Below the pieces are notes generated by a model that did not search any database, was not told the DNA's origin, and saw only the letters and a list, made by a program, of their open reading frames with translations. Below, piece after piece: positions 17,963 through 26,068 of a DNA stretch of 64,000 bases (its first letter is position 1; each line of letters opens with the position of its first letter). Made by a program: the position numbers and the translations under genes. The stretch spans positions 161,815 to 225,814 of the forward strand of contig DASZEN010000008.1 of the NCBI GenBank assembly GCA_035940775.1, read 5' to 3'. The DNA comes from DASQYE01 sp035940775 (lineage in GTDB: Bacteria > Acidobacteriota > Blastocatellia > Pyrinomonadales > Pyrinomonadaceae).

Positions 17963-20083
17963 ATGAAGCGTCTAGTCACTTCTGCGGTGGTCGTCCTTCT
18001 GGCGGTGGCGTCCGCCCTCGCACAGCCGACGCCCGCTCGCCGCCTGACCGTCAACGAGTTGCTCAAGGTGCGCCGCGTCTCAGACCCGCAGGTTTCGCCC
18101 GACGGGAAATGGATCGCCTTCACAATCGCCGACCCGGACATGGTCGCCAACAAGTCCATCACTCAAATCTATCTGGTCGCTGTAGAGGGCGGCGAGCCGC
18201 GCGCGTTGACCTCTGGCGGGGTGTCGTCGGAATCGCCGCGCTGGTCGCCCGACGGCAAACGGCTGGCCTTCATCTCGGCGCGCGACGGCGAAGCGCAGGT
18301 CTGGACGATTGATGTCGCGAGCGGCGAGACGAAGAAGCTCACTGGCGTCGCGACCGGCGCGGATGGGCCCGTCTGGTCGCCCGATGGAAAATGGCTCGCC
18401 TTCACCTCCGAGGTTTACCCCCAATGTACGACGGATGAATGCAACCGTAAGCGCGCCCAGGCGGCCGACGAGAGTAAGGTCAAGGCGAAGGTGGCCGACC
18501 GACTGCTCTTTCGCCACTGGAAGACCTGGAAGGAGGGCAAGCGCAGCCACATCTTCGTCGTCTCGACCGACGGTACGGGCGCCGGGGCGCGCGACCTGAC
18601 GCCGGGCGATTACGACGCGCCGCCCTTCAGCCTCGGCGGCCCGCCCGAGTACGCCTTCTCTCCGGACTCGAAAGAGCTGGCCTTTACGCGCAATACGGAG
18701 AAGGACGAGGCCATCTCGACCAACGGCGACATCTTCACGGTCGCGGTCGCGGGTGGCGAGGCCAGGCGGATTACGGGAGAGAATCGCGGCGCTGATTCCG
18801 CGCCCCTTTATTCGCCCGACGGTCGCTACATAGCGTATCGCTCGCAGGCGCGGGCCGGGTTCGAGGCCGACCGCTGGCAGTTGATGCTCTACGACCGCCA
18901 GACGAATAAGGCGCGCGCGCTCCTTGACCCCTTCGATCTGCATGTCGAAGGCTACGTCTTCTCGCCCGACAGCAAGAAGATTTACATGGTCGCGGGTGAA
19001 CGCGGGCTTCAACCCATCTACGCGGTCGCGGTCGCGGGCGGCGCGGCCGCAAAGCTCGTCTCGGAAGGCTTCAACGATGACCTGAGGATTACTCCTGACG
19101 GAAAATGGCTCGTCTTTACGCGTAGCAGCGCCGTGCGCCCGAACGAGGTCTATCGTGTGCAGACGGACGGGGGGAGCGCAGGAGGTGGAGCAGGAGCAGC
19201 AGCAGTAGCCGTCACGAAGATCAACGAGGCTTTCATCGCCGGGTTCGGCCTTCAGCCCGCCGAGGAGGTCTCGTGGACGGGCGCCGAAGACGCGCGGGTG
19301 AGCGGCTGGATCGTCAAGCCGCCCGACTTCAACCCGTCGCGCAAGTGGCCGCTGCTCGTACTGATTCACGGCGGGCCGCAGAGCGCCTCGAATAACAACT
19401 GGGGTTATCGCTGGAATCCGCAGGTATTCGCGGCCGCCGGTTACGTAGTCTTTATGCCGAACCCGCGCGGCTCCGTCGGCTACGGCCAAAAGTTCATAGA
19501 CGAAATCTCAGGCGATTGGGGCGGGAAGGTTTTCACAGACATCATGAACGGCGTTGCCCACGTTCTTGCGCTCGGCTACGTCGACAAGGAGCGCATGGGA
19601 GCGGCGGGCGGAAGCTACGGCGGCTACATGGTCAATTGGATAGAGGGCCATAACAACGATCCCCGCTTCCAGTTCAAGGCGCTCGCCTCGCACGCTGGCG
19701 TCTTTAACCTGACGAGCATGTACGGCGCGACCGAAGAGCTGTGGTTTACGGAGTGGGAGTTCAAGGGCACGCCCTGGGACAATCCCGAAATATACACGCG
19801 CTGGTCACCGCACATGTTCGTCAAGGAGTTCAGGACGCCCATGCTGGTCATCCACGGCGAACTTGATTACCGCGTGCCCGTCGGCGAGGGACTCCAACTC
19901 TTCACGGCCCTTCAACGGCGCGGCGTCGAATCCAGGCTGCTTTATTTTCCGGACGAGGGCCACTGGATTCTGAAGCCCCAGAATTCCGAACTCTGGTACA
20001 AGACAGTGCTCGGCTGGTTCGATTCGCACCTCAAGCCGAAGGAACAGCTTGCAACGACGAAGGGCGGAGGGCGGCAGCCATGA
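17963..20083 (+). CDS. Exported S9 family serine peptidase (prolyl oligopeptidase type)
   Basis: I choose the ATG at 17963 because AGAGGA lies 5 nt before it and the next residues form a clean signal peptide ending in ALAQ. The 706-residue product has an N-terminal beta-propeller made of WD40-like/TolB blades (SPDGKWIAF, SPDGKRLAF, SPDGRYIAY, TPDGKWLVF) and a C-terminal alpha/beta-hydrolase domain. The triad can be placed as Ser551 (GGSYGGYM), Asp635 (GELDYRVP) and His667 (DEGHWI). Such enzymes cleave oligopeptides in the periplasm as dipeptidyl or acylaminoacyl peptidases. The last codons (TTKGGGRQP) fall in a GGGCGGA-type intergenic repeat, so the C-terminal tail is probably repeat-derived. 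Exact specificity is not determinable. Confidence 0.93.
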   Translation: MKRLVTSAVVVLLAVASALAQPTPARRLTVNELLKVRRVSDPQVSPDGKWIAFTIADPDMVANKSITQIYLVAVEGGEPRALTSGGVSSESPRWSPDGKRLAFISARDGEAQVWTIDVASGETKKLTGVATGADGPVWSPDGKWLAFTSEVYPQCTTDECNRKRAQAADESKVKAKVADRLLFRHWKTWKEGKRSHIFVVSTDGTGAGARDLTPGDYDAPPFSLGGPPEYAFSPDSKELAFTRNTEKDEAISTNGDIFTVAVAGGEARRITGENRGADSAPLYSPDGRYIAYRSQARAGFEADRWQLMLYDRQTNKARALLDPFDLHVEGYVFSPDSKKIYMVAGERGLQPIYAVAVAGGAAAKLVSEGFNDDLRITPDGKWLVFTRSSAVRPNEVYRVQTDGGSAGGGAGAAAVAVTKINEAFIAGFGLQPAEEVSWTGAEDARVSGWIVKPPDFNPSRKWPLLVLIHGGPQSASNNNWGYRWNPQVFAAAGYVVFMPNPRGSVGYGQKFIDEISGDWGGKVFTDIMNGVAHVLALGYVDKERMGAAGGSYGGYMVNWIEGHNNDPRFQFKALASHAGVFNLTSMYGATEELWFTEWEFKGTPWDNPEIYTRWSPHMFVKEFRTPMLVIHGELDYRVPVGEGLQLFTALQRRGVESRLLYFPDEGHWILKPQNSELWYKTVLGWFDSHLKPKEQLATTKGGGRQP

Positions 20084-20177
20084 GGGATGAAGGCGGTTTG
20101 AAACATCAAGTATCTAATCTGAGGTTTGTTTTTTCAAATCGTTTCCACGCTCGCTTTTCAGAAGGGATAGAGTTGCG

Positions 20178-21149
20178 ATGAGATACCGTCGGTTTGGGCG
20201 AACGCGTTGGATGGTAAGCGAGATCGGGTACGGCATGTGGGGCATGGGAAGCTGGAGCGGCTCGGACGACGAGGAATCCCTGCGCTCGCTGCAACATGCA
20301 GTAGATTTGGGCTGCAACTTCTTCGATACCGCCTGGGCTTACGGCGAGGGACGCAGCGAGGCCCTGTTGGGCCAACTGGTGCGGGCCAATCCGCAAAAAC
20401 GGCTCTACACCGCGACCAAGATTCCGCCCCTGAATCGCAAATGGCCGAGCAGCCGCGAATCGACGCTCGACGACACCTTTCCGCCCGCGCACATCGAAGA
20501 GTACGTCCGGCGTAGTCTCGCCAACAGCGGTCTCGATAGCTTCGATCTCATACAGTTTCACGTCTGGGAGGACTCGTGGACGGACGACCGGCGCTGGGCC
20601 GACAAGCTGGACGAGTTGCGGAGGGCTGCGCTCATCCGCGCCGTCGGCATCAGCATCAATCGCTGGGAGCCCTGGAACGGTGTGCGCGCCGTGCAGAGCG
20701 GCCTGATAGATGCGGTTCAGGTCATCTATAACATCTTCGATCAGAATCCGGAGGACGAGTTGTTCCCCGCATGCCTTGAGATGGACGTGGCCGTCATCGC
20801 GCGCGTCCCCTTCGATGAGGGAACCCTGACGGGCACGCTCACAAAGGAGAGCACCTGGCCCGAGGGCGACTGGCGCAATACCTACTTCGTGCCCGAGAAC
20901 CTGATCCCGAGCGTCGAGCGCGCCGATGCGCTCAAGCCACTCCTGCCCGAGGACATGACGATGCCGGAGCTTGCCCTGCGCTTTATCCTGAACAATCCGG
21001 CCGTAAACACTATTATTCCGGGGATGCGAAAGCTCGCGCACGTCGAGTCGAACACGTCTGCGAGCGATGCCGGGCCGCTGCCTGCGGAGATTCACGCGCG
21101 GTTGCGCCAGCATCGCTGGGAGCGCAAGCCTAAATCCTGGTCGCAATAA
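20178..21149 (+). CDS. Aldo/keto reductase
   Basis: The 323-residue protein has the length and layout of the aldo/keto reductase TIM barrel. Visible active-site positions are Asp and Tyr in FFDTAWAYGEG, Lys in YTATKIPP and His in LIQFHVWED. The C-terminal NADPH-binding region is present around FILNNPAVNTIIPGMRK. Members reduce aldehydes or ketones with NADPH in the cytoplasm. AGAAGGGA lies about 12 nt before the ATG. A DUF2071 gene follows 83 nt later on the same strand. The natural substrate is unknown. Confidence 0.9.
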   Translation: MRYRRFGRTRWMVSEIGYGMWGMGSWSGSDDEESLRSLQHAVDLGCNFFDTAWAYGEGRSEALLGQLVRANPQKRLYTATKIPPLNRKWPSSRESTLDDTFPPAHIEEYVRRSLANSGLDSFDLIQFHVWEDSWTDDRRWADKLDELRRAALIRAVGISINRWEPWNGVRAVQSGLIDAVQVIYNIFDQNPEDELFPACLEMDVAVIARVPFDEGTLTGTLTKESTWPEGDWRNTYFVPENLIPSVERADALKPLLPEDMTMPELALRFILNNPAVNTIIPGMRKLAHVESNTSASDAGPLPAEIHARLRQHRWERKPKSWSQ

Positions 21150-21232
21150 GGAAGCGTCGGAACGACGGATGCGTTTATTCAGCCAGATGCAATGGCAACG
21201 TGCAGCCACTTCTTCCAAGGGGTTTTCCGTAG

Positions 21233-22003
21233 ATGAAAAATAGAGGATCAAAGAAGGCCAAATCGGGGACGCGTTCGGACACTATCGACCGGCTCTCAAT
21301 CCGCGAGCACCCCGAAGCGATGCCGATCATGCATCAGAACTGGGGCAAGCTACTGTTTATGCATTGGCCCATCGAAGCCGAGGCTTTGCGCCCGTTAATA
21401 CCGGAGCGCCTCACCATCGATACCTTCGAGGGCGAGGCGTGGATCGCCATCACGCCTTTTACAATGTGGGGCGTGCGCCCTGTCTTTACGCCGCCCGTTC
21501 CTTTCCTGAGCGAGCTTCATGAGACGAACGTGCGTACCTACGTGCATCTGGACGGCGTGCCGGGCGTGTGGTTCTTCTCGCTCGATGCCAACAGCACGGT
21601 TGCCGTCCTCGGCGCGCGCACCTTTTTTCATCTTCCATACTTCAACGCCGAGATAGAGCTGGAAGAGAAGGGCGACCGTATAGACTACGGCCTGCGACGG
21701 ACGGACGAGCCGCGTGCGAAGTTGGAGGCGAGTTGGACTGTAGGCGAGCCGATGCCCGATGCCGAACCGGGCTCGCTCGAGTTCTTCCTCACGGAGCGTT
21801 ACTGCCTCTATTCGGAAGACGGCAGCGAACGGCTCTATCGCGCACGCATACACCACCCGCCGTGGCCGCTACAGGAGGCCGAACTGAATGCGCTTCATTC
21901 CACTATGATCGAATCCCAGGGGCTGCCGACGCCCGAAGGCGAGCCGCTGCTCCATTATGCTGAGGCACTGGCGGTAGACATCTGGCCGCTTGAGAAAGTC
22001 TAA
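21233..22003 (+). CDS. DUF2071 (YqjF-type) protein
   Basis: The 256-residue product matches the DUF2071/YqjF family in its opening (MHQNWGKLLFMHWPIEAEAL, RPLIPERLTIDTFEGEAWI) and in a central block on conversion to a beta-rich acetoacetate-decarboxylase-like fold (VWFFSLDANSTVAVLGARTF). The first 25 residues are basic and poorly structured, so translation could also begin at an internal Met. The biochemical role of the family is not established. It follows the aldo/keto reductase and converges with the DUF1272 gene. Confidence 0.82.
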   Translation: MKNRGSKKAKSGTRSDTIDRLSIREHPEAMPIMHQNWGKLLFMHWPIEAEALRPLIPERLTIDTFEGEAWIAITPFTMWGVRPVFTPPVPFLSELHETNVRTYVHLDGVPGVWFFSLDANSTVAVLGARTFFHLPYFNAEIELEEKGDRIDYGLRRTDEPRAKLEASWTVGEPMPDAEPGSLEFFLTERYCLYSEDGSERLYRARIHHPPWPLQEAELNALHSTMIESQGLPTPEGEPLLHYAEALAVDIWPLEKV

Positions 22004-22021
22004 ACGGGCCCCCTCCTCACA

Positions 22022-22048
22022 AAAGGGCTCTTCTCAAGACGAGCCTTT
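22022..22048. terminator. Hairpin at a convergent gene junction
   Basis: AAAGGGCTC (22022-22030) and GAGCCTTT (22041-22048) pair with one bulged G over a 10-nt loop. It lies between the ends of the DUF2071 and DUF1272 genes and overlaps the last codons of the latter. On the minus strand it is followed by TTTTG. Confidence 0.3.
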
Positions 22049-22276
22049 GAGCAGGCGGCTCCACCATCTCAGAGAGCTACGGGCGGCGACCGTCAGGATC
22101 GGAGTCGTGCGTCGCGGGCGAGCGCTCAGCTCGCCCACGCAATTGGGACACACGGACTTCATCTCAGCGGCGCAAGTCTGACAGAACGTACATTCATAAC
22201 TGCAAATGAACGCTTCACCGTCCGGCTTAAGCTTTGTCCCGCATCTTTCACATCGTCCCTTCATCCTGAGCGCCAT
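22034..22276 (-). CDS. DUF1272 zinc-binding small protein
   Basis: The 80-residue product opens with MALRMKGRCERCGTKL and continues with CSYECTFCQTCA and CPNC, the paired Cys-x2-Cys pattern of DUF1272, which suggests a zinc ribbon or treble-clef fold. I choose the ATG at 22276 because GGAG lies 7 nt before it and family members start with MALRMKGRC. The C-terminal third after PNCVGEL is basic and varies in the family. The role of DUF1272 is unknown. The gene follows the QueA-like gene on the same strand at about 100 nt. Confidence 0.85.
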   Translation of the reverse strand: MALRMKGRCERCGTKLKPDGEAFICSYECTFCQTCAAEMKSVCPNCVGELSARPRRTTPILTVAARSSLRWWSRLLKGSS

Positions 22277-22376
22277 GTTCATGCTCCGTTCGGTTGCGTC
22301 CGGAAGGCTGCGCGACGAGGCTCATCCTTCACGAATGCAACAGGGTCGCTGAAAACCTTTCCTCATCCGCTGCGGC

Positions 22377-23480
22377 CTAGAGTATCAGGTTCAGATCGCC
22401 AAACTCGTGCCATAGATAGCCCAGGCGGACGGCCTCTTCATAGGCTTCGCGAATCTGCTCGGCCGGAAGAAAGGCCGTGAGCAGATCGAGGTGGCTGGCT
22501 TCGGGCTCGTGCAAGCCTGTCAGAAGCGCGTCCACCGCCTTGAGCTTGTGCTCCGAGGTGATGCGAAGCCGCGTATAGCCGTGGCCCGCCCGAACTCTGC
22601 CGTCCCTTTCCGCGACCGCTTCGAGCGCCCGCACAACGGTCGTCCCGACGGCGATGATGCGCCCGCCCTCTGCGCGCGCCCGGTTTAGCTTTTCGGCGGT
22701 CGTCGCATTGATGAAGTATTCCTCTTCCGAAGCGGGATGCAGGGCGTCCAGCTCGTCGTCCATGTAGGAGGAGAGTGTCGTGTGCAGGACGAGGTAGGCC
22801 ATGTCGATGCCCTGCCGCTTGAGGTTGAAGAGGAGTCGCCAGGTGAAGGCGCGGCCCGCCGACGGCATCTCGGCCGAACCCGGCTCCCTGGCGTAAACGG
22901 TCTGGTAGTAGTCCAAATCCCAGGGCGCTGAGACATACTCGTAACGCACGGGCCGACCCAGCCGATAGAGCACGTCGATCAGCTCGGGGCCGGATTTCGA
23001 GAAGCGCATTCGCCAGAGCCTCTGTATTCTCTCGTCGCGCTCGATGATCGTGCCCGTGAGCCCCTCGCCGAACTCGACCTGCATTCCGGCGCGCAGGCCG
23101 CACGCGAAGGGGTCGCCGCGCTGGCAGAGCAGCAGCGCGAGCCACGAATCATCCGGCAGGTGTTCGGCCAGTCGTATCTCCATACACGGGCCCGCAGGGG
23201 CCGCGCAGGCTTGAAGCGAGGCTGGTAGAGTTCGGCTGGTATTGAATACGAGCAGGTCGCCGCCGCGCAGGAATTGGCCCAGCCGGTCAAAGCGCGTGTG
23301 CGTGACGGCGCGCTTCGCACGCTCTATGACCATCAAGCGCACATGGTCGCGCGCCAGCCCGCGCCGCTCCGGCGGCTCTTTGGCCGAAAGCTCCGGCGGC
23401 AACGTAAACGTGAAAGGTGCGGACACAACAGCTAAGGGATAAGGGCGGCAGCGATGAGGGATGAAAGAATAATTACTCAA
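22377..23480 (-). CDS. QueA-like S-adenosylmethionine:tRNA ribosyltransferase-isomerase paralogue
   Basis: The 367-residue protein aligns by eye with QueA, which adds the queuosine cyclopentane precursor to tRNA: FTLPPEL, GGDLLVFNTSR, YQTVYAREPGSAEMPSAGRAFT, INATTAEKLNRARAEGGRIIAVGTTVVRALE. Key QueA blocks are altered, however. The usual AGLHFT reads AGRAFT, and the NFHLP block near the C-terminus reads GLHEP. This places it with divergent COG0809 paralogues whose substrate is unproved. It lies 16 nt after the SDR gene, in an apparent ATP-grasp/SDR/QueA-like operon, and no tgt or other queuosine gene is nearby. The exact start is uncertain; the first 20 residues have no counterpart in QueA. 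Confidence 0.78.
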   Translation of the reverse strand: MSNYSFIPHRCRPYPLAVVSAPFTFTLPPELSAKEPPERRGLARDHVRLMVIERAKRAVTHTRFDRLGQFLRGGDLLVFNTSRTLPASLQACAAPAGPCMEIRLAEHLPDDSWLALLLCQRGDPFACGLRAGMQVEFGEGLTGTIIERDERIQRLWRMRFSKSGPELIDVLYRLGRPVRYEYVSAPWDLDYYQTVYAREPGSAEMPSAGRAFTWRLLFNLKRQGIDMAYLVLHTTLSSYMDDELDALHPASEEEYFINATTAEKLNRARAEGGRIIAVGTTVVRALEAVAERDGRVRAGHGYTRLRITSEHKLKAVDALLTGLHEPEASHLDLLTAFLPAEQIREAYEEAVRLGYLWHEFGDLNLIL

Positions 23481-23530
23481 GTTGAGTAGACCTGCTTCAT
23501 CCCTCGGCCCTCTTCCCTTCGTTACTCCCT
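23436..23530. repeat. Heptamer-word hairpin element R2
   Basis: The left arm (about 23438-23472) contains AAGGGATAAGGGCGG and TGAGGGATGAAAG; the right arm (about 23492-23530) contains CTTCATCCCTCGG and CCCTCTTCCCTTCG, its imperfect reverse complement. The centre TACTCAAGTTGAGTA is a near-palindrome. The element overlaps the 3' end of the SDR gene and the 5' end of the QueA-like gene. Confidence 0.6.
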
Positions 23531-24273
23531 TCCTTCCTCCCCCAGTTCTCTTCCTGGGCCTGGAATCTTTGGCCGTTAAGGTGGCGCGATTCGTCTGAGG
23601 CCAGATAGACGAAGACTTCTGTTACTTCTTCGGGGCTGGCCCACTGGTTCGGGTCTTCTTCGGGTTCGGCGGCGCGGTGCATGGCCGTGTTCATCTCTCC
23701 GGGATCGACCACGTTGATACGCACGTCGCTGCCGTCGAGTTCCGCTGCCCAGGTCTGCGACATGCCTTCGAGGCCGAACTTGGAGATGCCGTATGCGCCC
23801 CAGCCCGGATAGCCCGTCTGACCGGCATCGCTCGTCACGTTGATGATGGAGCCGCCGTGCTCGACCATCGCGGGCAGCGCCTTTTTGATTAAGAGGAAGG
23901 GCGCGATCAGGTTGGTGTCGAGCACGCTGCGAAAATCCTCAAGCGGATAGTCGAGCAGGTAGGGCAAGGGCGTGGGGCCGATGGCCGAGGCGTTATTAAC
24001 CAGCACATCGAGGCGGCCGCCGAACTCGCTCAGGGTAGTGGCGACGACGCGCTCGATCTCCTCCTGGTGTTGAAGGTCTGCCTCGATCAGGAGAAGGCGC
24101 GTCGCGGGCCCAGCCTCACGCACGCGCTCGCTCACCTCCTTGAGATGGCCGGAGCTGCGCGCGACGAGCGAAAGTGCCGCAGCGCCTTCGCGCGCATACT
24201 CTATGGCGAGCGAGCGTCCGAGCCCGCGCGACGCGCCCGTTATCAGTATGTTTTTTCCTTGCAGTCTATTCAT
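23497..24273 (-). CDS. Short-chain dehydrogenase/reductase
   Basis: The 258-residue product has the classical SDR features: the cofactor motif GASRGLGRS near the N-terminus, the NNAS motif, a conserved Ser (INVTSDAG), and the catalytic YxxxK as YGISKFG. It is probably an NAD(P)-dependent oxidoreductase of the cytoplasm. The last 15 residues (NWGRKEGSNEGKRAEG) are encoded by the right arm of the R2 repeat and look like a recent, non-family tail. It begins 9 nt after the ATP-grasp gene, which implies one transcript. Substrate is unknown. Confidence 0.9.
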   Translation of the reverse strand: MNRLQGKNILITGASRGLGRSLAIEYAREGAAALSLVARSSGHLKEVSERVREAGPATRLLLIEADLQHQEEIERVVATTLSEFGGRLDVLVNNASAIGPTPLPYLLDYPLEDFRSVLDTNLIAPFLLIKKALPAMVEHGGSIINVTSDAGQTGYPGWGAYGISKFGLEGMSQTWAAELDGSDVRINVVDPGEMNTAMHRAAEPEEDPNQWASPEEVTEVFVYLASDESRHLNGQRFQAQEENWGRKEGSNEGKRAEG

Positions 24274-24282
24274 ATCCGGTAC

Positions 24283-25518
24283 TCACTCAGGTTTTTCGAG
24301 CGGCGGCACGACGGCTGCGAACTCGTCCGTAAAGCGGCGCGCGTAAGTTTCCAGCAGTTCTCTGACACGTTCAAGGCGCGGCGAGCGCACGACGAGCCCG
24401 ACGTGATGCCTTTTCGTGACGCGGTAGACGATCTCCGGATCGGTGTAGGCGCTCGTGTCCGGCCACTCCTGCCGCGCCAGCGAGAGCGCGATGCCGCTAT
24501 ACTCCCTGTGCGACGGCCTGATCTCGACCGCCTCGCCATCGCGCGCCGTCTCAATGCGGGCCCATTCGTGCCAGATGTTGACGCCGCTCGCCGCCTCCAA
24601 CACTTCGGCGATGTAGGCTCCGCCGACGCGCGCCGCGATCTCCAGGAAGTAGAACTGCCCATCCTCGGCGCTTCGTATGAACTCGGCGTGCGCAGAGCCG
24701 CGCCGCAGGTTGAGACTCCGGACGAGGCGGCGATTAAGCTCGAACAACTGCCGCTGCTCTTCGGAGTCGTGCTCGACCGTATGTGAGACGAAGACCCCGC
24801 CGCCGTGGGCCACGTCCATCGGCGGTCGCCCGTAGCGGTTGGCCCCGGCGAAGATCACCTCGCTCGCCTGGATTAAAGAATCGACGTGAAAGACCTCGCC
24901 CGCCACGTAGCGTTCGAGCAGGTAGAAGGAGGATCGCTCGCTCAGATTCTCGCGCGCGTCCAGGACATCAATGGCCCGCCAGACCTGTTCGGGGTCGTGC
25001 ATCTTCCTGATGCCGACGGCCGAGACATCCGAGCGCGGCTTGAGCACCCAGGGCGCGGGCGTGCGCTCCATGTATTGACCGATCTCGTTGTAGTTGACCA
25101 GATGCACAAAATCCGGGACGCGAATACCGGCCTCCTGTGCGACGACGCGCATCGCCAGCTTGTCGCGGAACAGCCTGGCGGTGGTAAAACCCATCCCCGG
25201 AATGCGCAGGTGCTCGCGGACGAGCGCGGCCGTCGCGACATCGTATTCTTCGAGGGCGACGACCAAATCCAGTTTGAGCGGGCGGGCCAACTGCGTGACG
25301 GTGTGTATGAAAAGCTCGGGCGTGGCGTCGTTGGCCACCGCGATGATGCCGTCCAGGCTATCGCGCGGCCAATCCTCGCCGAGCAGTTTCTCCTTCGTCA
25401 CCAGAACGACACGACAGCCGCGCCGTTTGCATTCGCGTATGAACTCCCCGCCCTTGAAATAACTGGCGAGACAGACGATATACAGCGGGCGCGATGGCGG
25501 CGGCGGCGCTTCCATCAT
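24283..25518 (-). CDS. ATP-grasp domain ligase
   Basis: The 411-residue protein (start at 25518, with GAAAGG just upstream; the reading frame extends 12 codons further) has an N-terminal Rossmann-like region (LYIVCLASYFKGGEFIREC) and an ATP-grasp domain from about residue 115 (DKLAMRVVAQEAGIRVPDF, WVLKPRSDVSAVGIRKM). The metal-binding end of the ATP-grasp is visible as GSAHAEFIRS and FYFLEIAARVGGAYI. Enzymes of this group join a carboxylate to an amine via an acyl-phosphate, as in carnosine-synthase-like or bacilysin-type ligases and biotin carboxylase. It is the first gene of a probable operon with SDR and QueA-like genes. The product is unknown. Confidence 0.85.
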   Translation of the reverse strand: MMEAPPPPSRPLYIVCLASYFKGGEFIRECKRRGCRVVLVTKEKLLGEDWPRDSLDGIIAVANDATPELFIHTVTQLARPLKLDLVVALEEYDVATAALVREHLRIPGMGFTTARLFRDKLAMRVVAQEAGIRVPDFVHLVNYNEIGQYMERTPAPWVLKPRSDVSAVGIRKMHDPEQVWRAIDVLDARENLSERSSFYLLERYVAGEVFHVDSLIQASEVIFAGANRYGRPPMDVAHGGGVFVSHTVEHDSEEQRQLFELNRRLVRSLNLRRGSAHAEFIRSAEDGQFYFLEIAARVGGAYIAEVLEAASGVNIWHEWARIETARDGEAVEIRPSHREYSGIALSLARQEWPDTSAYTDPEIVYRVTKRHHVGLVVRSPRLERVRELLETYARRFTDEFAAVVPPLEKPE

Positions 25519-25637
25519 TGGCCTTTCACCTCGGTTTCTGCCAGAGACGAGCACCGGCCCCTTTAAGAATGAGCGTGAAGCTTTCCGGCGCTCGTATGCT
25601 AGAATGGCGCACGATTTATTCGAAGCTTTCTCGTTCT

Positions 25638-25859
25638 TTATTCATCGCTCGCATCATCCTGGACGCCGGAGACGGGCTCCGCGCCGAGAATAGTACTCAT
25701 CCCGGCGTTCTCTTCGGTGGCGGTCGGCGCATCCGGCTCGGCCACGTCGTCGCGTTCTTCGGCGCGCGTTATTTCTTCAGTCTTTTCTTCACCGGGGCGG
25801 TTCTCATCCATGTTCAAGCGGGTTTGGGCGACGGGCAGCCATCCGTTTTGCTCTTTCAT
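25638..25859 (-). CDS. Small acidic protein of unknown function
   Basis: This 73-residue frame has a good ribosome binding site (AGGAAAGG, 6 nt before the ATG) and encodes a strongly acidic, Glu/Asp/Ala-rich protein (EEKTEEITRAEERDD, SGVQDDASDE) with no membrane segment or cysteine. It starts the minus-strand group that leads to the ATP-grasp gene, about 120 nt downstream. It is likely to be disordered. I recognise no family; the plus-strand frame over it has no such support. Confidence 0.5.
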   Translation of the reverse strand: MKEQNGWLPVAQTRLNMDENRPGEEKTEEITRAEERDDVAEPDAPTATEENAGMSTILGAEPVSGVQDDASDE

Positions 25860-25939
25860 TTCGTACCTTTCCTGCTGACAAATGTATCACTGTCGGCGGA
25901 TCAAGTGTGAATGTATATGCGCCGGGCGGCGATAATCAA

Positions 25940-26062
25940 GAGAAAGGAATGAGGGAGAACCACGAAGGGCAGAGGGATGAATAATAAGAAGATTCAGGAA
26001 ACGGAAGCATTCTTTTCATCCCTCAGACGGCCGCCTTCGTCCCTTCGTCGTGCTCCCCGGTT
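25940..26062. repeat. Heptamer-word hairpin element R3
   Basis: The left arm (about 25944-25990) contains ACGAAGGGCAGAGGGATGAA; the right arm (about 26011-26060) contains TTTTCATCCCTCAG and CCTTCGTCCCTTCGTCG, an imperfect reverse complement. It fills most of the gap before the acyl-CoA ligase gene and ends only 7 nt before its start codon. Confidence 0.6.
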
Positions 26063-26068
26063 GATTCG

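Noticed and set aside
18080..19489. 469-codon minus-strand frame inside the S9 peptidase gene
   Set aside because: Antisense shadow of a gene with a complete catalytic triad.
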